DNA from: Toxorhynchites rutilus septentrionalis
Lineage: Eukaryota > Arthropoda > Insecta > Diptera > Culicidae
NCBI RefSeq assembly: GCF_029784135.1
Contig: NC_073746.1
Coordinates: forward strand, 231,062,024-231,126,023
DNA length: 64,000 bases
Direction: 5' to 3'
Shown: piece by piece, positions 21,353 through 31,825 of the stretch
How the letters are laid out: every line of letters starts with the position of its first letter
Position numbering within the stretch: the stretch's first letter is position 1
Program-made: the position numbers and the translations under genes
Notes under the pieces: model-generated
What the model was told of the DNA's origin: nothing
The model's input: only the letters and a program-made list of their open reading frames with translations
Database searches by the model: none

Positions 21353-22655
21353 TAAAGGGTGTGTCACATCAAATTGCATCACGGAAAAAACACTGTAGAA
21401 ATTCGCCCAGTAGACCGATCCTTTTGAAAATTTTAGACAGTAAAATAAAAACTATTAAACAACTTTTGGCATTTTCTTTTTATTCATACTTCGAGCCCAA
21501 GCCCATATGCTCGTACCTTCCTCTTTACCCTGTCCATAAGGTTCTGTACAACGTCAGGTTGTAGTTTTTTTTGAACAGAAATCAATTTTCTCTTGAAGTC
21601 TGCCTCCGATTTGACAACTTTTGGGTTCTTCCGGAGGGCCTGCTTCATAATCGCCCAATATTTCTCTATTGGGCGAAGCTCCGGCGCGTTGGGCGGGTTC
21701 ATTTCCTTTGGCACGAAGGTGACCCCGTTGGCTTCGTACCACTCCAACACGTCCTTTGAATAGTGGCACGAAGCGAGATCCGGCCAGAAGATGGTCGGGC
21801 CCTCGTGCTGCTTCAATAGTGGTAGTAAGCGCTTCTGTAGGCACTCCTTAAGGTAAACCTGCCCGTTTACCGTGCCGGTCATCACGAAGGGGGCGCTCCG
21901 CTTTCCGCAAGAGCAGATCGCTTGCCACACCATGTACTTTTTGGCAAACTTGGATAGTTTCTGCTTGCGAATCTCCTCCGGAACGCTGAATTTGTCCTCT
22001 GCGGAGAAGAACAACAGGCCCGGCAGCTGACGAAAGTCCGCTTTGACGTAGGTTTCGTCGTCCATTACCAGGCAATGCGGCTTCGTCAGCATTTCGGTGT
22101 ACAGCTTCCGGGCTCGCGTCTTTCCCACCATGTTTTGCCTTTCGTCGCGGTTAGGAGCCTTCTGAACCTTGTATGTACGTAGGCCCTCCCGCTGCTTGGT
22201 CCGCTGGACGAATGAACTTGACAAATTCAGCTTATTGGCGACATCCCGGACCGAACTTCTCGGATCACGTCTAAACTGCTTAACTACGCGCTTGTGATCT
22301 TTTTCACTGACGGAGCATCCATTTTTGCCGTTCTTCACCTTCCGGTCGATGGTTAGGTTCTCGAAGTATCGTTTTAGTACTCTGCTGACCGTGGATTGAA
22401 CGATTCCCAGCATCTTACCGATGTCCCGATGTGACCACTCCGGATTCTCGAAATGAGTGCACAGGATTAATTCACGACGCTCTTTTTCGTTCGACGACAT
22501 TTTTCCAAATTTACGAAAAATTGACAGTGAAGCATGGCCAACGTGATCTATACACTCTTATCTGATTTTAAAGCGAAAGCGGAAGATATAATTCCTAAAA
22601 ATTAAATTTCTACAGCGTTTTTTCCGTGATGCAATTTGATGTGACACACCCTTTA
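21353..22655 (-). mobile_element. ITmD37E transposon, apparently intact
   Basis: Inverted termini AAAGGGTGTGTCACATCAAA, then TTGCATCACGG, agree over about 49 bp with one mismatch, and TATA surrounds both ends (TA target duplication). The single minus-strand gene is uninterrupted. Size 1.3 kb. IS630-Tc1-mariner elements of the DD37E type are known from mosquitoes. It sits in the first codons of the LINE ORF1. Confidence 0.93.
21484..22500 (-). CDS. DD37E transposase, 338 aa, uninterrupted
   Basis: This encodes the transposase that would cut and paste the surrounding 1.3-kb element. It starts at the ATG MSSNEKERRELILC and is open to EV-stop. Residues ~1-60 form a first helix-turn-helix (HRDIGKMLGIVQSTVSRVLK), residues ~65-115 a second (SSVRDVANKLNLSSSFVQRT). 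The catalytic core follows: LVMDDETY (first Asp), then TIFWPDLASCHYS (second Asp) and LRPIEKYWAIMK (Glu). The second Asp and Glu are 37 residues apart, giving DD37E. The length is normal for this superfamily. It needs no partner gene. No frameshift or stop is present and the flanking terminal repeats are almost identical, so it may be a recent insertion. Activity is an inference. Confidence 0.94.
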   Translation of the reverse strand: MSSNEKERRELILCTHFENPEWSHRDIGKMLGIVQSTVSRVLKRYFENLTIDRKVKNGKNGCSVSEKDHKRVVKQFRRDPRSSVRDVANKLNLSSSFVQRTKQREGLRTYKVQKAPNRDERQNMVGKTRARKLYTEMLTKPHCLVMDDETYVKADFRQLPGLLFFSAEDKFSVPEEIRKQKLSKFAKKYMVWQAICSCGKRSAPFVMTGTVNGQVYLKECLQKRLLPLLKQHEGPTIFWPDLASCHYSKDVLEWYEANGVTFVPKEMNPPNAPELRPIEKYWAIMKQALRKNPKVVKSEADFKRKLISVQKKLQPDVVQNLMDRVKRKVRAYGLGLEV

Positions 22656-24029
22656 TACAATGGTGTTCCCACCACCCGCACTTCCCCCAGATGGGCTTAT
22701 CCCTTTGGCGGAAATTTGCAAATTTTATTGTTAAGAGCAACTGATGGTAATATTCTTCCATCCAACCCCTTCGTTGTATCGAAATCGATCCAAGGTGTGA
22801 TCGGAGGTAAATTTAAGGATGCAAAACCTCAACGCGATGATAAAAATTGCCTTCAATATATTCTACAAATACGCGACGTCAAACAGGTTGAACCTTTAAT
22901 GGGTATGAAGTCGCTAATTGACTCGACCCCAATTGAAATAATTTTTCATCCCACTCTTAATCAACGCAAGTGTGTTGTATCATGCTGGGATGTTGTTTTC
23001 ATGCCAGAGGATGAGCTTCTTACTGAACTCTCTGAGCAAAAAGTGATCGGTGTCAAAAGAATATTTAGATACGATCCAATTAAAAAGGAAAAGGTAGCAA
23101 CCTCCACCCTAATCCTAACCATCAAAGGAACAGTCATTCCCGAAGCGATTAACTTCGGTTTCATTCGCGCACCAACCAGAAACTACTATCCAAGCCCGAT
23201 GCAATGCTTCGGATGCTATAATTATGAACACACTTCCAAGAAGTGTATGAAGAAAATACAGTTATGCCGTAACTGTGGTGTAGCACACCCAGAACTAAAC
23301 CAAACCGATAAAGACAAGACGAAGAATTTTCAATGCAATGCACCTGCCTCATGCGTGAACTGCAAGGGAAATCACTCCTCCACTAGCAGGAAGTGCCCAG
23401 CATGGATCGCCGAGGACAAGATAACGCGAGTTAGGATTGATGAAGGAATCTCCTACAAGGAAGCTAAATCCATTTGTGAAAACAATTATGGTTCTTCCTT
23501 CGCTAGTAAATTAAAAGAGCGGCTTGACAATATCCAAAACACAGGATGCCAACAATGCAAGTGCAACTGTACACAAACAAAGTCAGCTCCTATTAAATCG
23601 AATAAGACTGTTTCTATTCAGGCCAATAAAAAATCTGAACAGGGATTCAGCATCATACCAATTGACTCTGAGGAAGATTCTGAATCTCCAATGGAGATCG
23701 AATCAACTTACTCAAACAACAGAAAAATCATCTCGAAAACAACAACTTCAGATGAATTCAAATCATCTGAAGATGAACAACCAATTGAGAAGGAATCTTC
23801 TAGGAAGAAACCTAAAAGTAAGAAATCGACCCCAACCCTACAGAAGACCCAATCCCACCAGAACTACCTATCACAACCCAGCACTTCAACCCAACCAATT
23901 GGATCTAATCCACCTACTACCCAACACAAACCCAATCCTACTACCAACAAACCAATTGCTAATGTTTCCAAAAATGATACGAGACTAAAACCCAAACATT
24001 CCAAGGGTGAAAAACCCAACCACAACTAA
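22656..24029 (+). CDS. I-type LINE ORF1 (gag-like, CCHC), N-terminus disrupted
   Basis: A nucleic-acid-binding protein that would package LINE RNA. The frame is open to the stop at 24029. After YNGVPTTRTSPRWAYPFGG comes an RRM-like middle region, then the zinc knuckles CFGCYNYEHTSKKC, C-RNC-GVAH and CVNCKGNHSSTSRKC, and a long Ser/Thr/Pro/Lys-rich tail with acidic patches. The open frame extends back to 22626 only because transposon terminal sequence encodes MMQFDVTHPL, so that ATG is not the native start. The original start is probably MASSSSGAGKPTN at 21313. Joining across the transposon with one TA puts the halves out of frame, so there was a further indel or the native start is elsewhere. 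Otherwise no stops in about 457 codons. Confidence 0.85.
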   Translation, partial: YNGVPTTRTSPRWAYPFGGNLQILLLRATDGNILPSNPFVVSKSIQGVIGGKFKDAKPQRDDKNCLQYILQIRDVKQVEPLMGMKSLIDSTPIEIIFHPTLNQRKCVVSCWDVVFMPEDELLTELSEQKVIGVKRIFRYDPIKKEKVATSTLILTIKGTVIPEAINFGFIRAPTRNYYPSPMQCFGCYNYEHTSKKCMKKIQLCRNCGVAHPELNQTDKDKTKNFQCNAPASCVNCKGNHSSTSRKCPAWIAEDKITRVRIDEGISYKEAKSICENNYGSSFASKLKERLDNIQNTGCQQCKCNCTQTKSAPIKSNKTVSIQANKKSEQGFSIIPIDSEEDSESPMEIESTYSNNRKIISKTTTSDEFKSSEDEQPIEKESSRKKPKSKKSTPTLQKTQSHQNYLSQPSTSTQPIGSNPPTTQHKPNPTTNKPIANVSKNDTRLKPKHSKGEKPNHN

Positions 24030-24174
24030 TTTCAATTGATTCTACTCCAACAATCTCCAATTAATTCTCCACACCTCAGCCCACTTCCCTCTCCTTCCAA
24101 TCCTAACATTCAATCCTCCACCTAATCATACACCATCGTCTCGAGACCCTATCCCTAATCACAAACTTTCCATT

Positions 24175-27100
24175 CAATGGAACTTGCGTGGGCTTTTCAG
24201 TTCAATGAACGAAATAACATTAATGTTAGCGGAAGAGAAACATCTCCCACTAACCCTAGCCTTCCAAGAAACTAAAGTACCGACTGGTACAGACATGAAT
24301 AGTGCCCTAGGAGGCAAATTCAAATGGTATTTTCGTGATGGACTATCTTCCCAACAAGGAGGGACTTGCCTCGCTGTACTAAGTCACCTTCCTCATACTG
24401 TGATCCCCATAACATCACCACTACAAATATGTGCAGTCCAACTCAAGGAACCTTTCCAGGTAACCCTTGCTTCAATATACATATCCCTTCAGCACAATAG
24501 CAATGATTTTGAAGTTGATTTGGTAAATGCTTTCAAACAATTACCACACCCATTTATTATCATGGGTGACTTCAAGGCACACCATACTTCCTGGGGGGAA
24601 AAAAATATGATGCAAGAGGTAAAACGATTCTCAGAATCGTCCAAAAACTGAACCTCATTATCATCAACGATCATCAACATACCAAACTCGATCCACGTCT
24701 TGGATCAACGTCTGCCCTCGATCTCACGATTGCATCATGGGAACTGGCACCCAGACTAAATTGGTGTGTTGACAATGACCTCAGAGGAAGTGATCATTTC
24801 CCAATTCACATCAGAACATTAACAAGGAATCCCAATATTACTCTTCGCAGAAAATGGAAATACCAATCAGCCAACTGGGAAGGCTTCGAATCTACAATTG
24901 ACAACTTACTTCAAGCACACATAAGCTACTCTGTAGATGATTTTACTCAAGCCATTCTCTCTGCTGCAGAAGTAAATATCTACAGAACAAGTGGGAACCC
25001 CGGTCGTAAGGCTGTCCCCTGGTGGAAAAACGAAAAGAACAAGGTCAATGCTCTCAGTGGCAAGAAAGCTTCTAACTGCTATTCCATTGAGATCAACGGT
25101 ATTACTACTGAAGACCCTGGTACCATAGCCGAACATCTGGCAGATCATTTCGCCAAATCTTCATCCACTTCGAATTACACCAACGCCTTTAAGACTATCA
25201 AAGCCAAAGCAGAACTAGAAGTGTTTCCCTCTGCTACAGGTCAGCAGCACGAATACAACAAACCTTTCTCCATGGACGAGCTGCTCTGGGCCCTTAAAAG
25301 GTCCAAAGGTAAGTCAGCCGGCCCGGATAATATCGAATACCCGATGATAAGACACCTGCCCCACCATGCGAAAATCCTGCTTTTGCAAATTTTCAACGAG
25401 TGCTGGACAAACAGAAAATTTCCAGATTCATGGAAAGCTGGCATGGTAATCCCGATCCCCAAAGCAAAGGAGAACAAACGTGATGTGAATAGCTATCGCC
25501 CTATCACGCTCCTCAGCTGCTTAGGGAAAGTTTTTGAAAGGATGATTAACAGAAGACTGATAACAACCCTCGAAGAACACCAACTACTAGACCCCAGACA
25601 ACATGCTTTTCGTCGAGGAAAAGGCACAAGTACATATTTCTGCCATCTCAACCAATTTCTTCATGACTCCACACAGAAGAAACAACACAATGAACTTGTA
25701 TACTATCATAGATCAACTCCACCAATGGGGATTCGAAGGTTACCTCTTCGAAATCATTCAAAGTTTCCTCCTCAACCGAAGTTTTCAAGTTTTCTTCGGA
25801 GGGTCAATATCTGAAAGGCGAGTTCAAGAAAACGGAGTACCACAGGGCTCTGTTCTTTCGGCAACTCTCTTCTTAATAGCAATGCAATCAGTTTTCGATG
25901 TTATTCCACCAAACATTGAAATACTGGCATATGCTGAAGATATACTGCTTATGGCCCGAGCATCGTTCACTGAGCTTGCACGCAGAAGACTCCAGATAGG
26001 AATCTCTGCTATCAGCAGCTGGGCAGATTCAATTGGTTTCAAAATTTCAGCACAAAAATCCAATATACTTCATTGCTGCAGTCTAAAAGGTCACAAGAAA
26101 AAATTAAAACCATGCATAATTAATGGTGCACCTGTGAAACGAGTTAAATCAGCTCGAATTCTAGGTGTTTTAATAGATAACAAACTTTCATTCACAGACC
26201 ACATCAAAAAGACAAAAGCAGATATCAAAAGCCGTATCCCGTTAACGATGGCAATAAGTGGTCGCAGCCGCTTAAGCGCGCGTAAAACCATTTATAAAAT
26301 CGGTAGAAGTATCGTCTTCACAAAAATGCTATACGGGATTGAACTCTTCAGCAGTGCATCCTGGAAATCAATTGATCATTTAAAGCCTTGCTACCATAGC
26401 GTAATCAGATATGCCTCAGGAGCCCGTAAGTCCAGCCCAATAAAAGCTTTGCTTGCGGAGGCTGGCCAAGTTCCCTTCGAAATGTTCATCACCAGAGCCT
26501 TGGCCAATCGAGCCATCCGAATCTCACAGAGATATCCAAACCTCACATCAACCACCACGAGAGCTAGCAAATGGCTTCAAGACATTTGCAATATCACTCT
26601 CCCGGAAGCCGCTCCTCTAACTAGAGAAGGCCTTCGACCATGGTACGACCAAGGACCAAAATTTGACTGGACTAATAAAAACTCTGTTGAAGTTGGTGAA
26701 GCCAACAGTATAGTCACAGCTATCTTCAACAATCACATACATAAACAGTAGGATTTGGCATCTTTTCCGACAATGCTCAGATAAAATTCCAATTACCATC
26801 CATTTGTTCAATTTTCTCAGCAGAAATAGCTGCCCTCCTCGTTGCGATATTACTATGTGATGACAACACGAAAACGGTGATTTTCTCCGATTCTTACAGC
26901 TCCCTGCTTGCACTCCAGAGTGGCGAAAATAAGCACCCCTGGATCCAAAGCATTGAAGCTGGAATCAAGGGAAAGGACATCATTTTTTGTTGGATCCCAG
27001 CACACTGCGGAATTCAAGGAAATGAATTTGCTGATCGTCTTGCCGAAGAGGGAAGAAATTCTGAACTATGGACTGATTTTCCCCCTTCCGAAGACATCAT

Positions 27101-27482
27101 CAGATGGGTTGATAACAACCTACGATCATGTTGGGATATAAATTGGAACACCTCTAATGACTTCTTTCTGAGAAAGATAAAAAATACTACCCATCCTTGG
27201 ATGGATAGTACTCAGCGCCCCTTTCAAGTATGCCTGACACGCTTGCGTATCGGGCATACCCTCTTAACACATAATTACTCCAACGCAAATCAACCGCGCT
27301 GCACATGGTGCAATGTAAGGCTCTCAGTAGAGCATTTCTTAATCAATTGCCCAGTTTTTAACATTTCCAGAACAAAATTTCAGGTTGGAGACAGCATCAG
27401 AACTGCATTAGCAAGAGACGACATCGAAGAGGACCGGACCATTAAATTCTTAAAGGATACAGGTTTATTCGACAAAATTTAA
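24175..27482 (+). pseudogene. I-type LINE ORF2 (EN-RT-RNase H), inactivated
   Basis: A polyprotein that would nick the target and reverse transcribe LINE RNA. It begins QWNLRGLFSS with an AP-type endonuclease (LAFQETKV, IIMGDFKAHH, and GSDHFPIHI after a frameshift in the A-run near 24600). The linker up to VPWWKNEK and LSGKKASN is shortened in frame. RT motifs are KSAGPDNIEY, NSYRPITLLSCLGKVFERM and HAFRRGKGTS. A deletion and frameshift near 25690 removes the stretch that should hold the first catalytic Asp (motif A). NGVPQGSVLS follows, and the active-site YADD is YAED at about 25930. A stop at 26749-26751 interrupts the RNase H start; later parts (FSDSYSSLLAL, WIPAHCGIQGNEFADRLAE) and a terminal C-H-C knuckle (CTWCNVRLSVEHFLINC) are readable to GLFDKI-stop. 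Confidence 0.9.
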
Positions 27483-28139
27483 ATAACACAATATCGAGAT
27501 GAATACACACTAATAGTATTTTTCTTTTCTTTTCAGCAAAAGATGAGCAGGTTTTTACGCCCATTTTAGAAGCAAGCTCTTCAAGCACACTAAAATGCGC
27601 TTTTTCCCTGCTCCAAAATAGATGTTGATAATAACCAATAGTGCACTCCTCGGATACGACAAAAGCCATAGAAACAACGACCCAAAATCAGAAGAAAGGA
27701 ATTCGAGATTTTTGACATTTTCCCGCCCTTAAGGGCAGAGACGAATGAACTCCCAGAGTTTAAAGTCTCTTAAATCCAACATCTCTCTCTCTCTCTCTCT
27801 TGAACCCACACCACTTCTCGTTTGGTGGTCATCGGAGCAACATCGTTGCTGACGAACATCGATCGAGAATGTCTTGTATGGAAGAGTATTCAGAATTTTG
27901 GTATACGGACATACACTGCATTTATTTAAATACAATGTATCTTTCATGGAAGTATACTTTCAAATCCCAGTAGGAAAACCTTAAACTTTTTCCACCGAAA
28001 CTTTAAAATAGGCCCCTATTTTGAAAGGTTAGGCATAGTCTCACGTCAAAACAAGCGGATTGAATAATATAATTCCGTGGTTCTTACAACCCCTTACAAT
28101 TTTTTCAAATAAATTTATAAATTAATTAAATTTGGTATG
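27483..28139. other. LINE 3' flank and unassigned DNA
   Basis: The LINE 3' untranslated region probably covers the first part; no clear terminal repeat or poly(A) was found. A (CT)n microsatellite lies at about 27781-27801. No gene recognised. Confidence 0.4.
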
Positions 28140-28545
28140 TCAGTCATCTAAATCGGTACAGTAGCTCAGAAGTTATGAATTTTTGAAAAAAGCCATTTCT
28201 GGGATAAAGGTGAAATACATTTTTTTTTTGAATCATCGGTAAAATTTTATAAATCATAAATTAAAAACGAAATCGGTCCAGTAGTTCGAAAGTTATGAAT
28301 TTTTAAAAATAGTCATTTTAGGAAAAAAACGTAAAAAAAGGGATTTTTCGGACCACCCTAAAACGGAAATGGTCACCCTAACGAAAAAATAGAAAATACG
28401 GGTCTAATTGTTTGCGATAAAGATTTTTTTTTCTTTGTCTTTATTAGAGAGATTTTCAGCCTTAGGCGCGATAAAGATTAAATCTACCACTTTTCACGAA
28501 AATCTGAGTACCAGTACATCGGTTTGGCATGGAATGGCTGTATAT
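28140..28545 (+). mobile_element. Family F foldback MITE, right half
   Basis: Ends GGTTTGGCATGGAATGGCTG at 28540 and contains CGGACCACCCTAAAACGGAA and GGTCACCCTAACG, the inverse of the halves at 19765 and 29788. An internal block (AAATCGGT-CAGTAG, AGTTATGAATTTTT) is duplicated at about 28150-28215 and 28268-28330. A small retroposed insert lies at 28426-28467. Confidence 0.65.
28426..28467 (-). mobile_element. 42-bp retroposed insertion with 12-bp TSD
   Basis: GCGATAAAGATT stands on both sides (28414-28425 and 28468-28479). The insert, read on the minus strand, ends AATAAAGACAAAG followed by a short A run, i.e. a polyadenylation signal and tail. It is absent from the family F relatives. This looks like an extremely 5'-truncated LINE-mediated insertion. 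Confidence 0.7.
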
Positions 28546-29787
28546 GCGTTTCATTCATAAACCCAATCATCTTCCTCTCTCGGTATTCGATATGTTCATA
28601 GAATTCAGCAATGGAATCAGAATCATAATTTAATAAGTTCTCCCTGTGAAACCCTCTCTCTGGAAACATGATCCATATTGGGCCTTGCTTTCAACGAAGA
28701 TATCACTCAGTGCAACCTTTCTGCAAAACGTATCATCTAATCCATCCAATCAGCCTTCAATCCTCAGCAAAACATTCCGTTTCCACGAATACGAGCTCCG
28801 GAGATGTTCGATCAACAATCCGCGTTCTTGTGCGGCGGCCAAACATATTGTGCACGTTGAAGTGGAACTGTAATAAAAGTTTGCTATAAATTCAAGCATG
28901 ACGTTTTGAGCCGTGATATTTTATGCGCCCATGCACATCACCCACACAACCATGTGTTTCCCATCTGCCAGGAAGGCCTCTAAAACGGCAGAGCAGCTGA
29001 CTCATCGATGGAGCATTAAAATGCATTGGTTTTGCGGGGAAATTCCTGTGGTGCTTGTGAGTGCTTCCTTGTTTGGAGTGCTAGATTAGAAACATCCACC
29101 CGGCGGTAGGGTTTGAACTATTACCTGGTGGAAATGACTTTTCCATTTGCAACCCGGGAGGTGTGGGTAAGTGGATATTGCAGTGAAATTTATTACAGGT
29201 TGATCGTAATGTTTTGTGCTGGAATACGTACATGTGCGGGTTTTTTCGCTGGTAAAAGTGGGATTGTTTTACGTATGGTTTTTGTATGATTGTTAGTGAA
29301 TCGACACCACACTCAGCGCACCTGTTTAGCAGTGAACGATTTAATGGTTTTGTGTTGCTGCGAACTATCACGCCCGATGTCTGATATTTATTTTTCATCC
29401 ATACTATATATCAGTGGTGGTAATTCACACGAATTTTGCCTGAAAACTCGTTTGATATACATACTTCACGAGTAACACAGCTCCTGGTTGATTCTCTGTT
29501 CCTATACATTATTATAAATGAGTGTAGCAAACGTTTACTCGCGAGCCTGTTTATGCAATGTATTCCAGCAGTATACCCACAAGTATACTCGTGAGTAAAT
29601 GCCTATTTTTTATATTTGCCACATTCCGAGTTTGTTTATTCAACCAGATAGTACTGATTTGACTGACAATGAAGGAACAATGGAAGTAAATCCAAGTTAA
29701 ATTCCTAGGTTTCAATTAATACAGAATATAAATTGTTCAATATATAATGATCTAGAAACAGAACATTCGCTCATCAATCGTTATCTA
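28546..29787. other. Unassigned spacer
   Basis: Mixed composition. Open frames of 60-105 codons lie on both strands without recognisable content. No repeats matched within the window. Confidence 0.35.
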
Positions 29788-30060
29788 AATACAGCCATTC
29801 CATGCCAAACCGGTATACTAGTTCTCAGATTTTCGTGAAAGTGGTAATTTTGTTCTGTATCGCAAAACATTAGACCCGTATCTTTTATTTTTTCATTAGG
29901 GTGCCCATTCTAATTTTAGGGTGATCCGAAATATCCATGTTTTCGCCCTTTTCCCAAAAATGGCTTTTTTCGAAAATTCAAAACTTTTGAACTACTGGAT
30001 CGATTCAGATGATCGATATATCAAATTAAAGCCAATCACTTAGTCTTGTTTGGAAAAAAT
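29788..30060 (+). mobile_element. Family F foldback MITE, left half
   Basis: Begins ACAGCCATTCCATGCCAAAC, GGTATACTAGTTCTCAGATT, and continues through TTAGACCCGTATC, TTAGGGTGCCCATTC and GATCGATATATCAAATTAAA, paralleling 19765-20030. No right arm. Confidence 0.6.
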
Positions 30061-30137
30061 ATTACTTTTGCCAAAACTTTGGATTTTGTTTTCGTAATTA
30101 TTGATTGTATTTGTTTTTTATTGTTTTCATTGCTTTT

Positions 30138-30178
30138 GACTGGAGGGCGCTATATTGATAATATAGCGCCTTCCAGTC
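30138..30178. repeat. 41-bp near-perfect palindrome
   Basis: GACTGGAGGGCGCTATATT (30138-30156), spacer GAT, and AATATAGCGCCTTCCAGTC (30160-30178) are inverted copies with one mismatch that would be a G-U pair in RNA. The surrounding DNA is AT-rich. Function unknown. Confidence 0.8.
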
Positions 30179-30983
30179 AGGTATTCCAACCAAACATGAC
30201 AATTGAAAATTTTCGGAAAACTCAGAAGGGAAATGGAAATATTCGGAAAATTCAATTCCCATATGTAAACTTCAATCTTGCAACAGCTAGGCAGCAGACA
30301 ACAGTCTTTCCTAATATAATACTAGTGTGTGATGCAATTTTTCTCTTTTCATGACTGCCAGCCAGAATACATAAAAATAGCTGTCCTGCTACGAAGCAAT
30401 CCGTTTATAAAGCCTCTTAAAGCCAAAAATAAGAAGAAGAAGAAGCGATCAGTCATTCTCTTACAGTTACAGTTACTCTTACAGAAGTTAACATCATCAA
30501 CCAGAAAGAAGAAGAACCCGAAAAGAAGCAGAGTATTCAAATCCAATATCAGCAACAGTATCGGTATCAAAGCAACAAAAGAGTTTCAATGTTCTCGTCA
30601 CAACCTGAATGAATATACAATATACATATGGGTTTTATTCCACCGTTTATCAAGCAGAAGGAATTAATTTATCAGTTGTTTTCAGAACTATTTTTCCACC
30701 AGAGTTTCCGCGATGGGCTTACAATTTCATGCGTCCAGAGGCTTTCCCACCAGAGAACCGTGAGGCTCCGCTCACATACAGTGATGCAATGAAGCATCGC
30801 GTCGATTTCGATACCGTCTGGAGGATTTTTGCACCACACGCACACATTGTTGCTTTTTATGTCGCCAAAAGTAGATGAAGTGGTTGAGAAATGTGGTGCT
30901 GATGGTGCAAAACACAATCGCCTCATTCACATTTCAGCAGTCATCCAGCGGCGGCATGGCCTTTCTCAAAGCCGATAGTTATA
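30179..30983. other. Unassigned spacer
   Basis: Lysine-rich short frames at 30329-30667 result from AAGAAGAAG tracts. No homology recognised. Confidence 0.35.
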
Positions 30984-31825
30984 CAGGTCGGACTCGATTA
31001 TATACAGATTCGATTATATTATATGTGGTTCGATTAAATACAATTTTGGACTAGATTGTATACAGTTTGGGATTTTTTTTCTATACTTCAAATATGACTT
31101 ATTTCAAGAAGAAATGTGACCTTTCAAAGTAAATATGTATTTTAAGTGGCTATCATATGTACAATGGGTTAAAAATCGTGATTATTGAAAATTTTGCTTG
31201 AATTTTCACCAGGAATTGTTTCTATCGATATTGCAGCGAATTTAAGAGAGATAGGAGTTGGGTGTCAAAGAACAAATTGTAGAGTGGTTAGAGAGCTTCA
31301 ATTTAATTGATAGAAACAATCTAGTTTGATATACATTTTTAGGATAAAATTAATAATAACACATTAAAAATTATTAACTTTTAAGTTTGTCACTTCCAAA
31401 ATGTTATTAAAATTCACTAATTTAGATGTTTCACTACTATATCCTGTACTAAATTTTCTCATCTTTCAAATGAAAGCAACAGAATCGTCTTCCGTAGCGT
31501 ACTTTTTAATGTAAAGCCAGTTTAAGGCAACAGAGTCCGAAACAAAAAAAAGTTCTGTAACTCTGTCATTGTTGAAATTCGAACATATGCGTGGAAGGGA
31601 TTTTTTTCATCAAATATGATCGTCTATCACTTCCTGAGAGAATCTGGATAAATATATTTTTTTCATATGAGAAAGGTGTTTTCTGACTTTAAGGGGATGA
31701 ATCAAAAATCGAATTCTTCTTTTACATTCAAAAAACGAAAAATACATCAAAAAAATATATTTTGTTTTATTCGATTATATACAGTGGAAAGAAATCAGAA
31801 ACTGTATATAATCAAGTCCGAGTTG
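30984..31825 (+). mobile_element. Pogo-like non-autonomous element (family P)
   Basis: The left terminus CAGGTCGGACTCGATTATAT-ACAG and the inverted right terminus CAACTCGGACTTGATTATAT-ACAG agree at 21 of 24 positions, with TA abutting the left end. GATTATATACAG words recur inside both ends. The middle (31210-31330) matches the split copy at 61900-63460. No full transposase frame is present. Confidence 0.7.

Larger units (their letters stand above)
21313..27540 (+). mobile_element. I-type LINE, full-layout but decayed
   Basis: A non-LTR retrotransposon with a gag-like ORF1 bearing CCHC knuckles, then ORF2 with endonuclease, reverse transcriptase and RNase H in that order, the arrangement of the I group of LINEs (Jockey-type LINEs usually lack RNase H). 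It is split near its start by a DD37E transposon at 21353-22655. The 3' boundary is unclear, past the ORF2 stop at 27482. Several indels in ORF2 make it inactive. Confidence 0.82.

Noticed and set aside
27645..27662. Second histone H3 fragment (CTCCTCGGATACGAC shared with the H3 relic)
   Set aside because: Only 15 bp match with no H3 codons around it; treated as chance.
30138..30178. microRNA precursor
   Set aside because: Arms of 19 bp and a 3-base loop are too short for a Dicer substrate of miRNA type.
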